DNA of 64,000 nt from Algoriphagus iocasae (GTDB lineage Bacteria; Bacteroidota; Bacteroidia; Cytophagales; Cyclobacteriaceae), in the NCBI RefSeq assembly GCF_014206875.1, contig NZ_JACIJO010000002.1:1054001-1118000 (forward strand). The letters run 5' to 3'. The notes below the pieces were generated by a model. It saw nothing but the letters and a program-made list of their open reading frames with translations, ran no database searches and was not told where the DNA came from. Shown here in pieces: positions 44,858-54,337 of the stretch (its first letter is position 1; each line of letters begins with the position of its first letter). The position numbers and the translations under genes were made by a program.

Positions 44858-46210
44858 ATGAAGAAAAATGAAATCACTATTCTCGGAGCCGGCCTGATTG
44901 GTTCCTTGATGGCAATATATCTCAAACGTCAAGGGTTAGATGTCACAGTATATGACAAAAGACCTGACAAGCGTAAAACTCCCTATTTTGAAGGTGGCAG
45001 ATCTATCAATATGGCCTTAAGCCATAGAGGATGGAAAAGTCTGGAACAGGTGGGGTTAAAGGATAAAGTTCTTCCTTTAGCAATCCCCATGTTCGGGAGA
45101 AAAATCCACGATGAGCATGGAGGAACTTCCTTCATTCCTTACGGAAAAAAAGAGCAAGCAATTTATTCTATCTCCAGAGGGAAGTTTAACCAGCTACTTG
45201 CTGAAGAAGCAGAAAACCTAGGAGCCAAATTCAATTTTGAACATAAATGTGAAGAAGTGAATTTTCCATCCCAGGAAATCACATTCTCCACTCCAGAAGG
45301 ACCTTTCAAGCTGCAAGCACCAGTGATTGTTGGGGCAGATGGGGCTTATTCTGCTTTGAGATTGAGCATGCAAAAGCAGGTTCGATTTAATTATAAGCAA
45401 GAATATTTGACTCATGGATATAAAGAGTTGACCATTCCTGCGACTGCAGCCGGTGAATTTGCCATGGATCCTAATGCACTTCATATCTGGCCTAGAGGCA
45501 AGTTTATGTTGATCGCATTGCCAAACCCTGATAAATCTTTTACCTGTACCTTGTTTTTGCCTTTTGAAGGAACGAAGGTTTGCTTTGAGAAAATCACAGA
45601 TGAGCGTGATCTAAAGAGTGTCTTCAGCAATTATTTTGATGATGCCTATCAGCTTATGCCAGATTTGGTAGATGAGTTTTTCAGAAACCCTACCTCAGCA
45701 TTGGTAAATGTAGATTGTTATCCTTGGGTACAAGGCGAAAGTCTTTTGATTGGTGATGCCTCTCATGCCATGGTGCCTTTTTACGGTCAAGGTATGAACT
45801 GCGGTTTTGAAGATTGCTATATCCTAAATGGCTTAATTGATAAATTGGGTACGAATTCTTGGGATTTGGTATTTGAAAAATTCCAAAAAACCAGAAAGCG
45901 CGATACTGATGCGATTTGCCAACTGGCAATGGAAAACTTTATAGAAATGAGGGATTCTGTAGCCGATCCAAAGTTCTTGTTGAGAAAGAAAATTGAAGCG
46001 AAGCTTCACGAGTTATATCCAAATGATTGGATTCCACTTTATACAATGGTGACATTTTCGGATATCAGTTATTCTGAGGCTTATGCCCAAGGTAAACTGC
46101 AGGAAGCGATTATGGACCGAGTGATGGCAGATCCATTGATTACTGAAAATTGGAACAAGCTCGATTACGAAGAAATAATCTTTCAAATGGAAACAGCAAA
46201 AGCGGTCTAA
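44858..46210 (+). CDS. kmo: Kynurenine 3-monooxygenase
   Basis: 450-aa flavin monooxygenase converting kynurenine to 3-hydroxykynurenine. FAD motif GAGLIGS near residue 10, GGRSINMALSHRG, and the second flavin motif GDASHAMVPFYGQGMNCGFED are all intact. The C-terminal hydrophobic tail of eukaryotic enzymes is absent apart from a short FSDISYSEAY region. Completes kmo-kynU-nbaC; tryptophan dioxygenase and kynurenine formamidase are not in the window. Role: NAD synthesis from tryptophan or tryptophan breakdown. Confidence 0.96.
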   Translation: MKKNEITILGAGLIGSLMAIYLKRQGLDVTVYDKRPDKRKTPYFEGGRSINMALSHRGWKSLEQVGLKDKVLPLAIPMFGRKIHDEHGGTSFIPYGKKEQAIYSISRGKFNQLLAEEAENLGAKFNFEHKCEEVNFPSQEITFSTPEGPFKLQAPVIVGADGAYSALRLSMQKQVRFNYKQEYLTHGYKELTIPATAAGEFAMDPNALHIWPRGKFMLIALPNPDKSFTCTLFLPFEGTKVCFEKITDERDLKSVFSNYFDDAYQLMPDLVDEFFRNPTSALVNVDCYPWVQGESLLIGDASHAMVPFYGQGMNCGFEDCYILNGLIDKLGTNSWDLVFEKFQKTRKRDTDAICQLAMENFIEMRDSVADPKFLLRKKIEAKLHELYPNDWIPLYTMVTFSDISYSEAYAQGKLQEAIMDRVMADPLITENWNKLDYEEIIFQMETAKAV

Positions 46211-46227
46211 TCAGATCGCTTTTTTTT
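46201..46227. terminator. Terminator overlapping the kmo stop, shared with GH3
   Basis: AGCGGTCT (46201-46208) pairs with AGATCGCT (46213-46220) with one G-U pair, followed by seven T. The stem includes the kmo stop codon and the U-tract touches the GH3 stop. Confidence 0.65.
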
Positions 46228-47758
46228 AATCCTGCAATTCCTGTTGGAGATTCAAAATCTCATCCAGGTATTCTCTGCTATTGGAGAGTCTAGGGATTTT
46301 GTGTTGACCTCCGAGTTTTCCTTTTATGCCAAGCCATTTTTCAAAAATTCCATGCTTGGCAGTATGGATGATAGGAGCTTTTAAAGCCATGTCTTTGTAT
46401 CTCTTGGCATCGTAATCAGAGTTGATCTCTCTTAAATGTTGATCCAAAAGTTCGTTGAATTTTGACTGGTCAATTGGTGATTTGTGGAATTCGATCAACC
46501 ATTCATGAGCCCCTTTTGCACCTGATGTGTCGAAATATACTGGAGCCGCTGTAAAGTTTACAATTGTGGCGTCACAATGTTCTGCAGCATATTGAATGGC
46601 TTTTTCGGCATTTTCTACGATCACTTCCTCACCAAAAGCATTGATAAAATGCTTGGTTCTCCCGGTGATTTTAAAACGATATGGTTTGATGGAAGTGAAT
46701 TTAACGGTATCTCCGATCTTATATCTCCACAATCCACCATTGGTGCTGATGACCATTGCGTAGTTCTTGCCAAGTTCCACACCTGCCAATGGCACTACCT
46801 TCGGATTTTCTTTTTCCCAATCTTCCATCGGGATAAATTCATAGAAAATTCCGTAATCCAGAAGCAGCAATAGTTCTTCTGAGTTGGGTTGATCCTGAAT
46901 TCCGAAAAATCCTTCAGATGCGTTATAGGTTTCTACATAACGCATTTTACTAGAAGGGATTAATTCTTTGAATAGGCTTTTGTATGGGCCAAAAGCTACG
47001 GCGCCATGGAAGAAGACTTCCAGATTGGGCCAAACTTCCAAAATGTTATTTGCTTTCTTGATCTCAAGAATACGCTGTATCAATACCACAGTCCATGTCG
47101 GAACTCCTGCAATGCAGGTGACATCTTCATTCATGGTTTCTCTGGCCATTTTTTCAATCTTAGCCTCCCATTCACTCATCAGAGCTGTTTCTAAAGAGGG
47201 AGTTCTTACAAAATAGGCCCAAATGGGCAAATTCTGCATGATCACAGCAGAAATGTCTCCAGCTCTGGCTGTGCCTTGGGGATTGAGTGGGTTTTTTTCC
47301 AGAGTTCCTCCTATCGTGAGGCTTTTTCCTGCAAATAATCTGGAGTCAGGATAATTTGAAATATAAAGCGAAACCATGTCCTTGCCACCACTGTAATGAC
47401 AGTCTTCAAGGCTTTCAGTACTAACAGGGATGTATTTACTTCTTGAGGATGTGGTTCCTGAGGATTTTGCAAACCATTCTATATCTGTATTCCAAAGGAT
47501 ATTTTGGTTTCCCCTCATCGTTTTGTCGATATAGGGTTTGATGCCTTCGTAATCTAAAATTGGGACATTTTTGGCGAAATCATCATAATGTTTAATGCTT
47601 GAAAAATTAAACTCCTTTCCGAATTCTGTGTTTTTTCCTGCTTCAATTAATTCAAAAAACGTTGTGTCCTGAACTTGAATCGGATTTTTTTTAAAGTTTT
47701 CTATTTGACCTATCCGATTTTTAAAAATCCAGGTCATAAAGGAATTTAATACCTCCAT
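46226..47758 (-). CDS. GH3-family acyl-adenylating enzyme
   Basis: 510 aa, adenylate-forming superfamily of the GH3 type. ATP motif SSGTTSSRSKYIP near residue 95, YNASEGFFG (motif 2) and GLWRYKIGDTVKFT (motif 3) are in the order seen in plant GH3 acyl-amido synthetases, which join amino acids to carboxylic hormones. The bacterial substrate is not known. The ATG overlaps the lptB stop (TAATG), so it is translationally coupled to lptB and recJ, an envelope/repair context that says little about its substrate. Confidence 0.88.
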   Translation of the reverse strand: MEVLNSFMTWIFKNRIGQIENFKKNPIQVQDTTFFELIEAGKNTEFGKEFNFSSIKHYDDFAKNVPILDYEGIKPYIDKTMRGNQNILWNTDIEWFAKSSGTTSSRSKYIPVSTESLEDCHYSGGKDMVSLYISNYPDSRLFAGKSLTIGGTLEKNPLNPQGTARAGDISAVIMQNLPIWAYFVRTPSLETALMSEWEAKIEKMARETMNEDVTCIAGVPTWTVVLIQRILEIKKANNILEVWPNLEVFFHGAVAFGPYKSLFKELIPSSKMRYVETYNASEGFFGIQDQPNSEELLLLLDYGIFYEFIPMEDWEKENPKVVPLAGVELGKNYAMVISTNGGLWRYKIGDTVKFTSIKPYRFKITGRTKHFINAFGEEVIVENAEKAIQYAAEHCDATIVNFTAAPVYFDTSGAKGAHEWLIEFHKSPIDQSKFNELLDQHLREINSDYDAKRYKDMALKAPIIHTAKHGIFEKWLGIKGKLGGQHKIPRLSNSREYLDEILNLQQELQD

Positions 47759-48495
47759 TAATTAAAAATTTTGCGTTTTAGCTCAAACTGACTTCCCAAA
47801 TATACTTTTCTTACTTGCTCATCAGCAGCGAGCTCTTCAGCTGTTCCGGCTTTCAAAAGCTTTCCTTCAAACATCAAATAGGCACGGTCAGTAATCGAAA
47901 GTGTCTCGTTAACGTTGTGGTCAGTGATCAAAATTCCGATATTTTTGGTTTTCAACTTTGCAACAATCGTCTGAATTTCCTCTACAGCTATAGGATCGAC
48001 TCCTGCAAATGGCTCATCTAACAAGACGAATTTGGGATCCACTGCCAAAGCTCTGGCAATTTCAGTTCTTCTTCTTTCACCGCCAGAAAGCACCATTCCA
48101 AGGTTTTTTCTGACATGAGTCAAACTGAATTCCTCCAAAAGACTTTCTACTTTTTCTTTTCGCTCCTGCTTAGGCATTTTGGTCATTTCCAAAACGGCCA
48201 TGATATTTTCTTCTACCGAAAGTTTTCTAAAAACCGAAGCCTCCTGTGCCAAATAACCAATTCCAAGCTGAGCTCTTTTGTACATAGGAAGGCTGGTGAT
48301 ATTTTGCTGTTCCAAAAAAATTGTCCCTTCATTTGGCTGCACCAAGCCTACGATCATGTAAAAAGAAGTAGTTTTTCCGGCTCCATTTGGTCCTAGTAAT
48401 CCTACTATTTCTCCTTGTTCCACCTGCACGGAAATGTGATTTACCACACGGCGGCCTTTATAGATTTTGACGAGGTTGTCGGCTTTTAGCATCAT
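47758..48495 (-). CDS. lptB: LPS export ABC transporter ATP-binding protein LptB
   Basis: 245-aa ATPase that powers LPS extraction by LptFG. Walker [11 protein letters not shown]-loop AQEASVF, signature LSGGERRR and Walker [14 protein letters not shown] are present, with the C-terminal LptB-type tail [16 protein letters not shown] that separates it from branched-chain amino acid ATPases. Start set at ATG 48495, just after the recJ stop. Part of the recJ-lptB-GH3 unit. Confidence 0.93.
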   Translation of the reverse strand: MMLKADNLVKIYKGRRVVNHISVQVEQGEIVGLLGPNGAGKTTSFYMIVGLVQPNEGTIFLEQQNITSLPMYKRAQLGIGYLAQEASVFRKLSVEENIMAVLEMTKMPKQERKEKVESLLEEFSLTHVRKNLGMVLSGGERRRTEIARALAVDPKFVLLDEPFAGVDPIAVEEIQTIVAKLKTKNIGILITDHNVNETLSITDRAYLMFEGKLLKAGTAEELAADEQVRKVYLGSQFELKRKIFN

Positions 48496-48496
48496 A

Positions 48497-50221
48497 TCAG
48501 TCAAATTTGATGTCTTTCACGTAGAGTTGCAAACTGGATTTGTCTCTGAAGAAATTTTCTCGCATTTCAGCAACTATATCAAAACGCATTTTTCCTTGTA
48601 ACATTTTCACAATGGTATGATCCGGATCTTTTGCCCGATCTGCCAATCCAAATCCGAGACATACAGGCTTAGTGACCTGACCATCTTGGACAATGTTAAA
48701 TCGTAAATGTTTGTCTTTCAGAATAATTACGTTTTCAGCATAGGCTTGAGAAATTCTCAATATTGGCTCTGTATTCCCAGGGCCAAATGGCGCCATTTGC
48801 TTCAAGATATTATAAAACTTGTAATTTATTTGATCTAACAGCAATTCATCATCGATTTCTATCACTGGCTTCCTGTGAACTTCTTCGATTCTGCTTTTTA
48901 CGACTGATTCGAACATTTGCTGAAAATCAGGAACATTTTCTACCGGTAATGTTAATCCCGCAGCATATTTATGTCCTCCAAATTGATCCAAAAGCCCTGC
49001 GCATTCGGCAATGGCTTCGTAAATATCAAAGTCTACCACCGATCTCGCACTACCAGTAGCTTTTCCATTTGATTCGGTCAAAATAATCGTAGGTCGATAG
49101 TATTTTTCAATACATCTACTGGCTACTATGCCTATGACTCCTTTATGCCAATCTTCTTTAAAAAGTACTGTTGAGTTCCACTCTACGGAAGCTTCCCGCT
49201 CTGCGATCATCTCAAATGCCTCTTTGGTGATATTCTCATCAAAGTTTCTTCGCGTGGTATTTACCTCATCTACAAGTTTGGCTCGTTCTATCGCTAAATT
49301 TAAATCTGTCGAAATCAACAATTCTACAGATGCTTTGGCATGTTCTAATCTTCCTGAAGCGTTGATTCTCGGGCCGATTTTAAAGACGATATCAGATATC
49401 CCGATTTCCTTTTCGATTTTGGCACTAAGCATCAGCGCTTTCAATCCTGGTCTTGGAGTGTTATTGATTCGATCGAGTCCGTAGTAGGCCAAAATTCGGT
49501 TTTCGCCTGTAATAGGAACGATATCCGCAGCAATACTTACCACCAATAGATCCAAATAAGGATAAAGAATAGACTCGTCAATTTCTCTTCTTTTTGCAAG
49601 CGCCTGAATCAGTTTGAAGCCGACACCTGCTCCACTAAGTTCTTTATAGGGATATTGGCAATCGTTTCTTTTGGCATCCAAAACGGCGACTGCTTTTGGT
49701 AGATCTTCTCCTGGCGTATGGTGATCACAGATGATGAAATCCACGCCAAGCTCTTTTGCCAGGTTTACTTTTTCAATGGCTTTGATGCCGCAATCCAATG
49801 CGATGACCAGCTTGTAGTCATTTTCAGCAGCAAAACGTACTCCTTTATCGGAAATACCATATCCTTCTTTGTAGCGATCTGGAATGTAGAAGTCAATCTT
49901 GTCATAAAAAGTCTGAAGAAAGCTATAGACCAGCGCAACGGCCGTTGTACCGTCTACATCATAATCGCCATAGACTAATATTTTTTCATTTTGATCAACA
50001 GCTATTTCTATGCGATCAATGGCTTCCTTCATGTCTTTCATCAAGAAAGGATCATGAAGTTGACTCAAACTTGGGCGGAAATAGTTTTTGGCTGTTTCAT
50101 AACTTTCCACCCCGCGATTAATGAGCATATTGGCAAGAATCGGATTGACATTAATGTCTCTTCCGAGTTGCTCGATAAGCTCTGTTGATGCTCTGGGTTT
50201 CTGCTTCCAAACGTATTCCAT
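48497..50221 (-). CDS. recJ: Single-stranded-DNA-specific exonuclease RecJ
   Basis: 574-aa 5'-3' ssDNA exonuclease of the DHH superfamily used in recombination and mismatch repair. Motifs: DYDVDGTTA (motif I), [15 protein letters not shown] (DHH motif) and the DHHA1 segment GGHKYAAGL; an OB-fold domain follows. Length is standard. Upstream of lptB by one base; the two are surely co-transcribed. Confidence 0.95.
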   Translation of the reverse strand: MEYVWKQKPRASTELIEQLGRDINVNPILANMLINRGVESYETAKNYFRPSLSQLHDPFLMKDMKEAIDRIEIAVDQNEKILVYGDYDVDGTTAVALVYSFLQTFYDKIDFYIPDRYKEGYGISDKGVRFAAENDYKLVIALDCGIKAIEKVNLAKELGVDFIICDHHTPGEDLPKAVAVLDAKRNDCQYPYKELSGAGVGFKLIQALAKRREIDESILYPYLDLLVVSIAADIVPITGENRILAYYGLDRINNTPRPGLKALMLSAKIEKEIGISDIVFKIGPRINASGRLEHAKASVELLISTDLNLAIERAKLVDEVNTTRRNFDENITKEAFEMIAEREASVEWNSTVLFKEDWHKGVIGIVASRCIEKYYRPTIILTESNGKATGSARSVVDFDIYEAIAECAGLLDQFGGHKYAAGLTLPVENVPDFQQMFESVVKSRIEEVHRKPVIEIDDELLLDQINYKFYNILKQMAPFGPGNTEPILRISQAYAENVIILKDKHLRFNIVQDGQVTKPVCLGFGLADRAKDPDHTIVKMLQGKMRFDIVAEMRENFFRDKSSLQLYVKDIKFD

Positions 50222-50310
50222 GGGTTGCTATTCGGGTTTGTAAAAGGTAAAAGTGTATCTACCTTAATCTCCTAAACTGATAAAAAAGTTCTCTAAAAAA
50301 GAAATTGAAG

Positions 50311-50499
50311 CTAAGCTTTTTCTTTTTTATACTGAAACCAAAAATAACCTGGAAAGATCAGTGCTTTTAATTTCCAGTCATTTTTCTCTTTAAAACTCAA
50401 GGTGGAATCCTGATGCACAGTTCGATACATTTTTCCGGCTAAGAGACAATGTCCAATCAAAGCAGCAAAAATGATTGCATATACGATGAGTTCGTTCAT
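50311..50499 (-). CDS. Small single-helix membrane protein, 62 aa
   Basis: N-terminal hydrophobic helix (ELIVYAIIFAALIGHCLLAG), then a basic cytosolic part with two aromatic patches (FPGYFWFQYKKEKA). No family recognised. The ATG lies one base after the prmA stop, so it is in the tpiA-prmA transcript. Function unknown. Confidence 0.6.
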   Translation of the reverse strand: MNELIVYAIIFAALIGHCLLAGKMYRTVHQDSTLSFKEKNDWKLKALIFPGYFWFQYKKEKA

Positions 50500-50500
50500 T

Positions 50501-51328
50501 TTAATCCTTTTGCAAAATCAGTGCAGCCCAATTATCCTTGCTATTTGACTTGAGCAGTTTTAAACCTAATGGCTGTGCTACTTCCATCAAATCATCAATA
50601 TCTTCTGTGTAAAATCCACTCAATAGTAGGTATCCTTCAGAAGGCATCAATGAAGCATAAATTTCCATCTCGTCTAACAATACATTTTTATTGATGTTAG
50701 CCAAGATGATGTCATAAATACCTTGCGCATTAACTTCCCTGATAGTACCGATGTCCATTCTGGTGGTAAGGCCATTCAGGTCAAAGTTCTCATTCCCGTT
50801 TTCTACGCACCATTCGTCAATATCAAAAGCCTCGACCTCTCTGGCTTCTAATAAATGGGCCATGATAGCAAGAATGCCTGTACCTGAGCCTACATCCAAA
50901 ACTCTTTTCCCTTGATGGTCGATTTCTCCCTGATGCTTGAGCATCTGAAATGTCGTGGCATGATGTCCAGTACCGAAAGACATTTTTGGGTTGATGACAA
51001 TTTCATACTTGAAACCTTCTACAGGTTCATGGAAGGAAGCTCTGACAAACACCAAGTCCTCAACAGCGATGGGATCATAATTTTTCTCCCATTCCTCATT
51101 CCAGTTGACTTTGGGCATGATGCTCTCATGCATGGAGATTTGAGCGGGAAGCGAATATTTCTCAACGATTTCATTGAAAGCTTCCCGATCAAATTCATTT
51201 TGTGGAGCATAGGCATCCAATCCTTCTTCCGTTTCCATAAAAGAATCGAAGCCTATTTCCGCTAGTTCGGCAATAAGGATTTCCCGGAATTCCTCCAGGC
51301 AGGTAATTTTAAACTCCAGGTAATCCAT
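50501..51328 (-). CDS. prmA: Ribosomal protein L11 methyltransferase
   Basis: 275-aa SAM-dependent enzyme that trimethylates ribosomal protein L11. An N-terminal alpha/beta domain recognises L11, and the catalytic domain has the SAM motif DVGSGTGILAIMA, GTGHHATT and the substrate motif ILANINKNVL. Lies seven bases after tpiA on the same strand and one base before a 62-aa membrane protein gene. Confidence 0.93.
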   Translation of the reverse strand: MDYLEFKITCLEEFREILIAELAEIGFDSFMETEEGLDAYAPQNEFDREAFNEIVEKYSLPAQISMHESIMPKVNWNEEWEKNYDPIAVEDLVFVRASFHEPVEGFKYEIVINPKMSFGTGHHATTFQMLKHQGEIDHQGKRVLDVGSGTGILAIMAHLLEAREVEAFDIDEWCVENGNENFDLNGLTTRMDIGTIREVNAQGIYDIILANINKNVLLDEMEIYASLMPSEGYLLLSGFYTEDIDDLMEVAQPLGLKLLKSNSKDNWAALILQKD

Positions 51329-51335
51329 TTTTGTA

Positions 51336-52097
51336 TTAAAATGATTTAATGATATCCATGAAGTCTCTTGATTTCAGAGAAGCTCCACCAATAAGACCAC
51401 CATCTACGTCAGCTTTTGAGAAAATTTCCTGAGCATTTTTAGGGTTACAGCTTCCACCATAAAGAATAGAAGTATTATCAGCGATTTCTTTTCCGAATTT
51501 GCTGGCAATATGACGTCTTAAAGCAGCGTGCATTTCTTGTGCTTGGTCAGCAGTTGCGGTTTTCCCTGTACCGATCGCCCAGATTGGTTCGTAAGCGATG
51601 ATCACTTTGCTGAAATCTTCAGGGCTCAAGTCAAAAAGACTTTGTGTCAACTGAAATTTCACATTTGGCTCATGGGTACCTGCAGTTCTGATGTCCAAAG
51701 ACTCTCCGCAGCAGAAAATCGGCTTTAAACCATTTGCCAATGCTGTTTTCACTTTGGTAGCCAAAAGCTCATTGTCTTCATTGAAATACTCTCTTCTTTC
51801 GCTGTGACCGATAATTACATATTCAACACCAAAAGAAGCCAAGATTTTCGCAGAAACCTCGCCAGTAAAAGCGCCAGATTCTTTATCAGAGCAGTTTTGG
51901 GCACCTATGCTGACGCCAGCTACGTCGCCTATTAATTTTTTGACCGGGAAAAGATGTGGAAAAGGAGGATTCAAGATTGCTATTACATCATTGACATTTT
52001 CATCTTTATACATGTTGACGATTTCAGAAGTTAGGATCTGACCTTCTTCAAATGTCATGTTCATTTTCCAGTTGCCGGCAACAATTTTCTTACGCAT
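51336..52097 (-). CDS. tpiA: Triosephosphate isomerase
   Basis: 253-aa TIM barrel interconverting dihydroxyacetone phosphate and glyceraldehyde 3-phosphate. Catalytic Lys in GNWKMNM, His in IGHSERREYF, and Glu in AYEPIWAIGTG, plus the C-terminal phosphate loop GGSCNP and GLIGGASL. Start set at ATG 52097; the longer frame to 52211 overlaps the recX start and has no family support. First gene of tpiA-prmA-(62 aa). Confidence 0.96.
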   Translation of the reverse strand: MRKKIVAGNWKMNMTFEEGQILTSEIVNMYKDENVNDVIAILNPPFPHLFPVKKLIGDVAGVSIGAQNCSDKESGAFTGEVSAKILASFGVEYVIIGHSERREYFNEDNELLATKVKTALANGLKPIFCCGESLDIRTAGTHEPNVKFQLTQSLFDLSPEDFSKVIIAYEPIWAIGTGKTATADQAQEMHAALRRHIASKFGKEIADNTSILYGGSCNPKNAQEIFSKADVDGGLIGGASLKSRDFMDIIKSF

Positions 52098-52171
52098 CGT
52101 AGTGAGGTGTTTTAAGTGATTAGGTTTGAAAGAATTGATTTCAAGGGTAATTTGGCTTAAAATTAAAGAAA

Positions 52172-52687
52172 ATGTCCGTCTGGCGAAAAAATAACTCAGA
52201 TCAGTCCACAAAAAAGTCCTGGACTTTAGAAGAAGCGAAAGAAAAGCTGTCGACTTATTGCGCTTATCAGGAACGCTGCATCTGGGAAACGAGGCGGAAA
52301 TTATATGAAAAAGGGATTAAAGAGCCACATTCCGATGAATTGATTGATTATTTGCTTGAGGAAAGGTTTATTGATGAGGAACGATTTTCCAGATCATTTG
52401 CCCGAGGCAAATTCAGGTTAAAAAAATGGGGGAAAGGAAGAATCAGGCAGGAATTGAGAATGCGTCAACTGAGTGATGAAAATATTCGAAAGGGGCTTTC
52501 TGAAATTGATCCGGAAGAATATTATGAAACGCTATTGAGCCAGACAGAAAAGCACTGGGAACGAATCAAAGAAGCAGATTTATTCAAAAAGAAATTTAAA
52601 GTGGTGCATTACCTAATGACCAAAGGCTTTGAGCAGGATTTGGTAAAAGAAGCAATTGAGAGTTTGAATAGGTCGACAGACGACTGA
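52172..52687 (+). CDS. recX: Regulatory protein RecX
   Basis: 171-aa helical protein that inhibits RecA filaments. Three-helix repeats typical of RecX are visible: WTLEEAKEKLSTYCAYQERC, EERFIDEERFSRSFARG and KWGKGRIRQELRMRQLS. Divergent from tpiA, separated from recA (not in window). Its last residues (NRSTDD) are encoded by the intergenic repeat at 52676-52758, so the native C-terminus may have been replaced. Confidence 0.88.
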   Translation: MSVWRKNNSDQSTKKSWTLEEAKEKLSTYCAYQERCIWETRRKLYEKGIKEPHSDELIDYLLEERFIDEERFSRSFARGKFRLKKWGKGRIRQELRMRQLSDENIRKGLSEIDPEEYYETLLSQTEKHWERIKEADLFKKKFKVVHYLMTKGFEQDLVKEAIESLNRSTDD

Positions 52688-52758
52688 CCACAGTCCACAG
52701 ACACTAAATTTATCATTCAATCACTTAGAGCAGCCGTTGACCGTAGACAGTGGTCTGT
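52676..52758. repeat. Inverted-repeat element between recX and crtD
   Basis: ACAGACGACTG (52676-52686) and CAGTGGTCTGT (52748-52758) are inverted copies with one mismatch, inside longer segments built of GACCACAGTC-like words. It supplies the end of recX and runs up to the crtD stop. Confidence 0.6.
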
Positions 52759-52763
52759 TGACT

Positions 52764-54224
52764 CTAAATCATTTCGCACATAATTTTAGAAGAAAGCAAG
52801 CAAAGTGGAATTCCTCCTCCAGGATGAACAGAACCACCACAGAAATATAGATTTTTAATTTTTGAGGAGTAATTCGCATGCCTGAGGAATGCAGAAAATT
52901 TATTGTTTGAGGAATTCCCATAGAGTGCTCCTTGAGCCGAAGAAGTTTTGATTTCAATTTTTCTCGGGTCCAGAATTTCTTCTACCTCAATCAATGGCTC
53001 AATGTCTGTTTTTAAAATTCGATTTAATTTATGAAGAATGTTTTTCCTTGCTTCAGCAATTAGCTTGTCCCAATCCTGACCTTGATTATTAGGCACATTG
53101 ATCATAGTAAACCAATTCATGCAATCCTTTGGTGCGTCATCAGGTTTATAAACGGAGGTAATATTGACATACACAGTCGGATCATGATAAATGCTTCCTT
53201 TTTTAAAAATATGGTCAAATTCTTCTAAGTAATTATCTGAGAAGAAAATGTTGTGAAGGTCGAGTTCTTGGAAAGTCCGATTGATTCCCCAATAAAAGAT
53301 AAGTGCAGAGCTTGATTTTGGTTGGTTAAGAAGCAGTTTAGGCTGTTTTTGCTTTCGCAAAATCGTTTTGTAGGCATTGACCATATCCATGTTATTGATG
53401 ATCAAGTCTGCATATTTTGTCTCATTACTGGTTTTGATGCCAGTGGCAATTTTGTTTTCAACGATGATTTCTTCCACTTTTTGGTTGAAGAAATAAGTTA
53501 CTCCTAAATCTTTTGATAATTGAAATAGACTTAAAGTGATATCATGCATGCCTTTTTTGGGGAAGAAAGCGCCGATATTAAATTCCAAATGAGGAATAAT
53601 ATTAAGTGTGGCAGGGGTTTCATAGGGATTGGAGCCATTGTAAGTTGCATACCTATTAAAGAGTTGCACCAACTTTGGATTGTTAAACAACTTTTCATTT
53701 GCCTCATTCATTGTGGAGAAAATCCCGAGCTTCCCCATTTTTAGATAGGATTTTAATGCTTCCGGATTAGTCCAAGTTTCCCATTTGTGCAAAGAGCGAT
53801 GCATAAATAAAGGGGAGAGATGTTCATAGATAAACGAGGATTTTTGAAGGGCAATTTTTATCGAACCAGCGGGCTCGCCCAGTACCTCCTGAACTTCTTT
53901 GGCAAATCGATCAATATCAGCATAGGCATTCAGCTTTTTTCCATCTTCCCAGAAGTAGTGACAAGCGACTGGTAACTTGATGTATTCAAAAAAATCATTT
54001 GGGTTTTTACCGGCTATTCGAAAAAGCTCCTCTACTTGATCAGGAAGAGTAAATAATGAAGGCCCGGCATCAAACCTGTATCCGGCAATTTCAATTTCAG
54101 AAAGCTTTCCTCCAGGATAAGAATTCGCTTCAAAAACATCCACCTCATAGCCTTTAGTCGCCAGGCGTATGGAGGCTGAAATTCCTGCAATTCCCGATCC
54201 TATAATAATTGCTTTTTTACTCAT
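52764..54224 (-). CDS. crtD: Carotenoid desaturase (CrtI/CrtD family), probably CrtD
   Basis: 486-aa FAD-dependent desaturase. Dinucleotide motif GSGIAGISAS at the start, EANSYPGGKL, and the C-terminal motif GGSVHPGGGIPLCLLSSKI. The HPGGGIPLCLLS version fits 1-hydroxycarotenoid 3,4-desaturase CrtD better than phytoene desaturase CrtI, whose end usually reads HPGAGIPGVL. It would introduce a late double bond in acyclic/monocyclic xanthophylls such as those of Cytophagales. No other crt genes are in the window. Confidence 0.65.
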   Translation of the reverse strand: MSKKAIIIGSGIAGISASIRLATKGYEVDVFEANSYPGGKLSEIEIAGYRFDAGPSLFTLPDQVEELFRIAGKNPNDFFEYIKLPVACHYFWEDGKKLNAYADIDRFAKEVQEVLGEPAGSIKIALQKSSFIYEHLSPLFMHRSLHKWETWTNPEALKSYLKMGKLGIFSTMNEANEKLFNNPKLVQLFNRYATYNGSNPYETPATLNIIPHLEFNIGAFFPKKGMHDITLSLFQLSKDLGVTYFFNQKVEEIIVENKIATGIKTSNETKYADLIINNMDMVNAYKTILRKQKQPKLLLNQPKSSSALIFYWGINRTFQELDLHNIFFSDNYLEEFDHIFKKGSIYHDPTVYVNITSVYKPDDAPKDCMNWFTMINVPNNQGQDWDKLIAEARKNILHKLNRILKTDIEPLIEVEEILDPRKIEIKTSSAQGALYGNSSNNKFSAFLRHANYSSKIKNLYFCGGSVHPGGGIPLCLLSSKIMCEMI

Positions 54225-54288
54225 TTGATTTCTAAACTAATACTAATAGGAGAATTTTATAAGTGTCAATTGATTTTGTTTTGGACAA

Positions 54289-54322
54289 AAAAAACTCCTG
54301 AAAATAAATCCAGGAGTTTTTT
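54289..54322. terminator. Terminator downstream of glyS
   Basis: Perfect AAAAAACTCCTG (54289-54300) / CAGGAGTTTTTT (54311-54322). Serves glyS on the minus strand and lies upstream of crtD, insulating the two. Confidence 0.85.
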
Positions 54323-54337
54323 TGTGATTTCAATTTC

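Noticed and set aside
47006..47194. Plus-strand ORFs opposite GH3
   Set aside because: Shadows of a gene with intact adenylation motifs.
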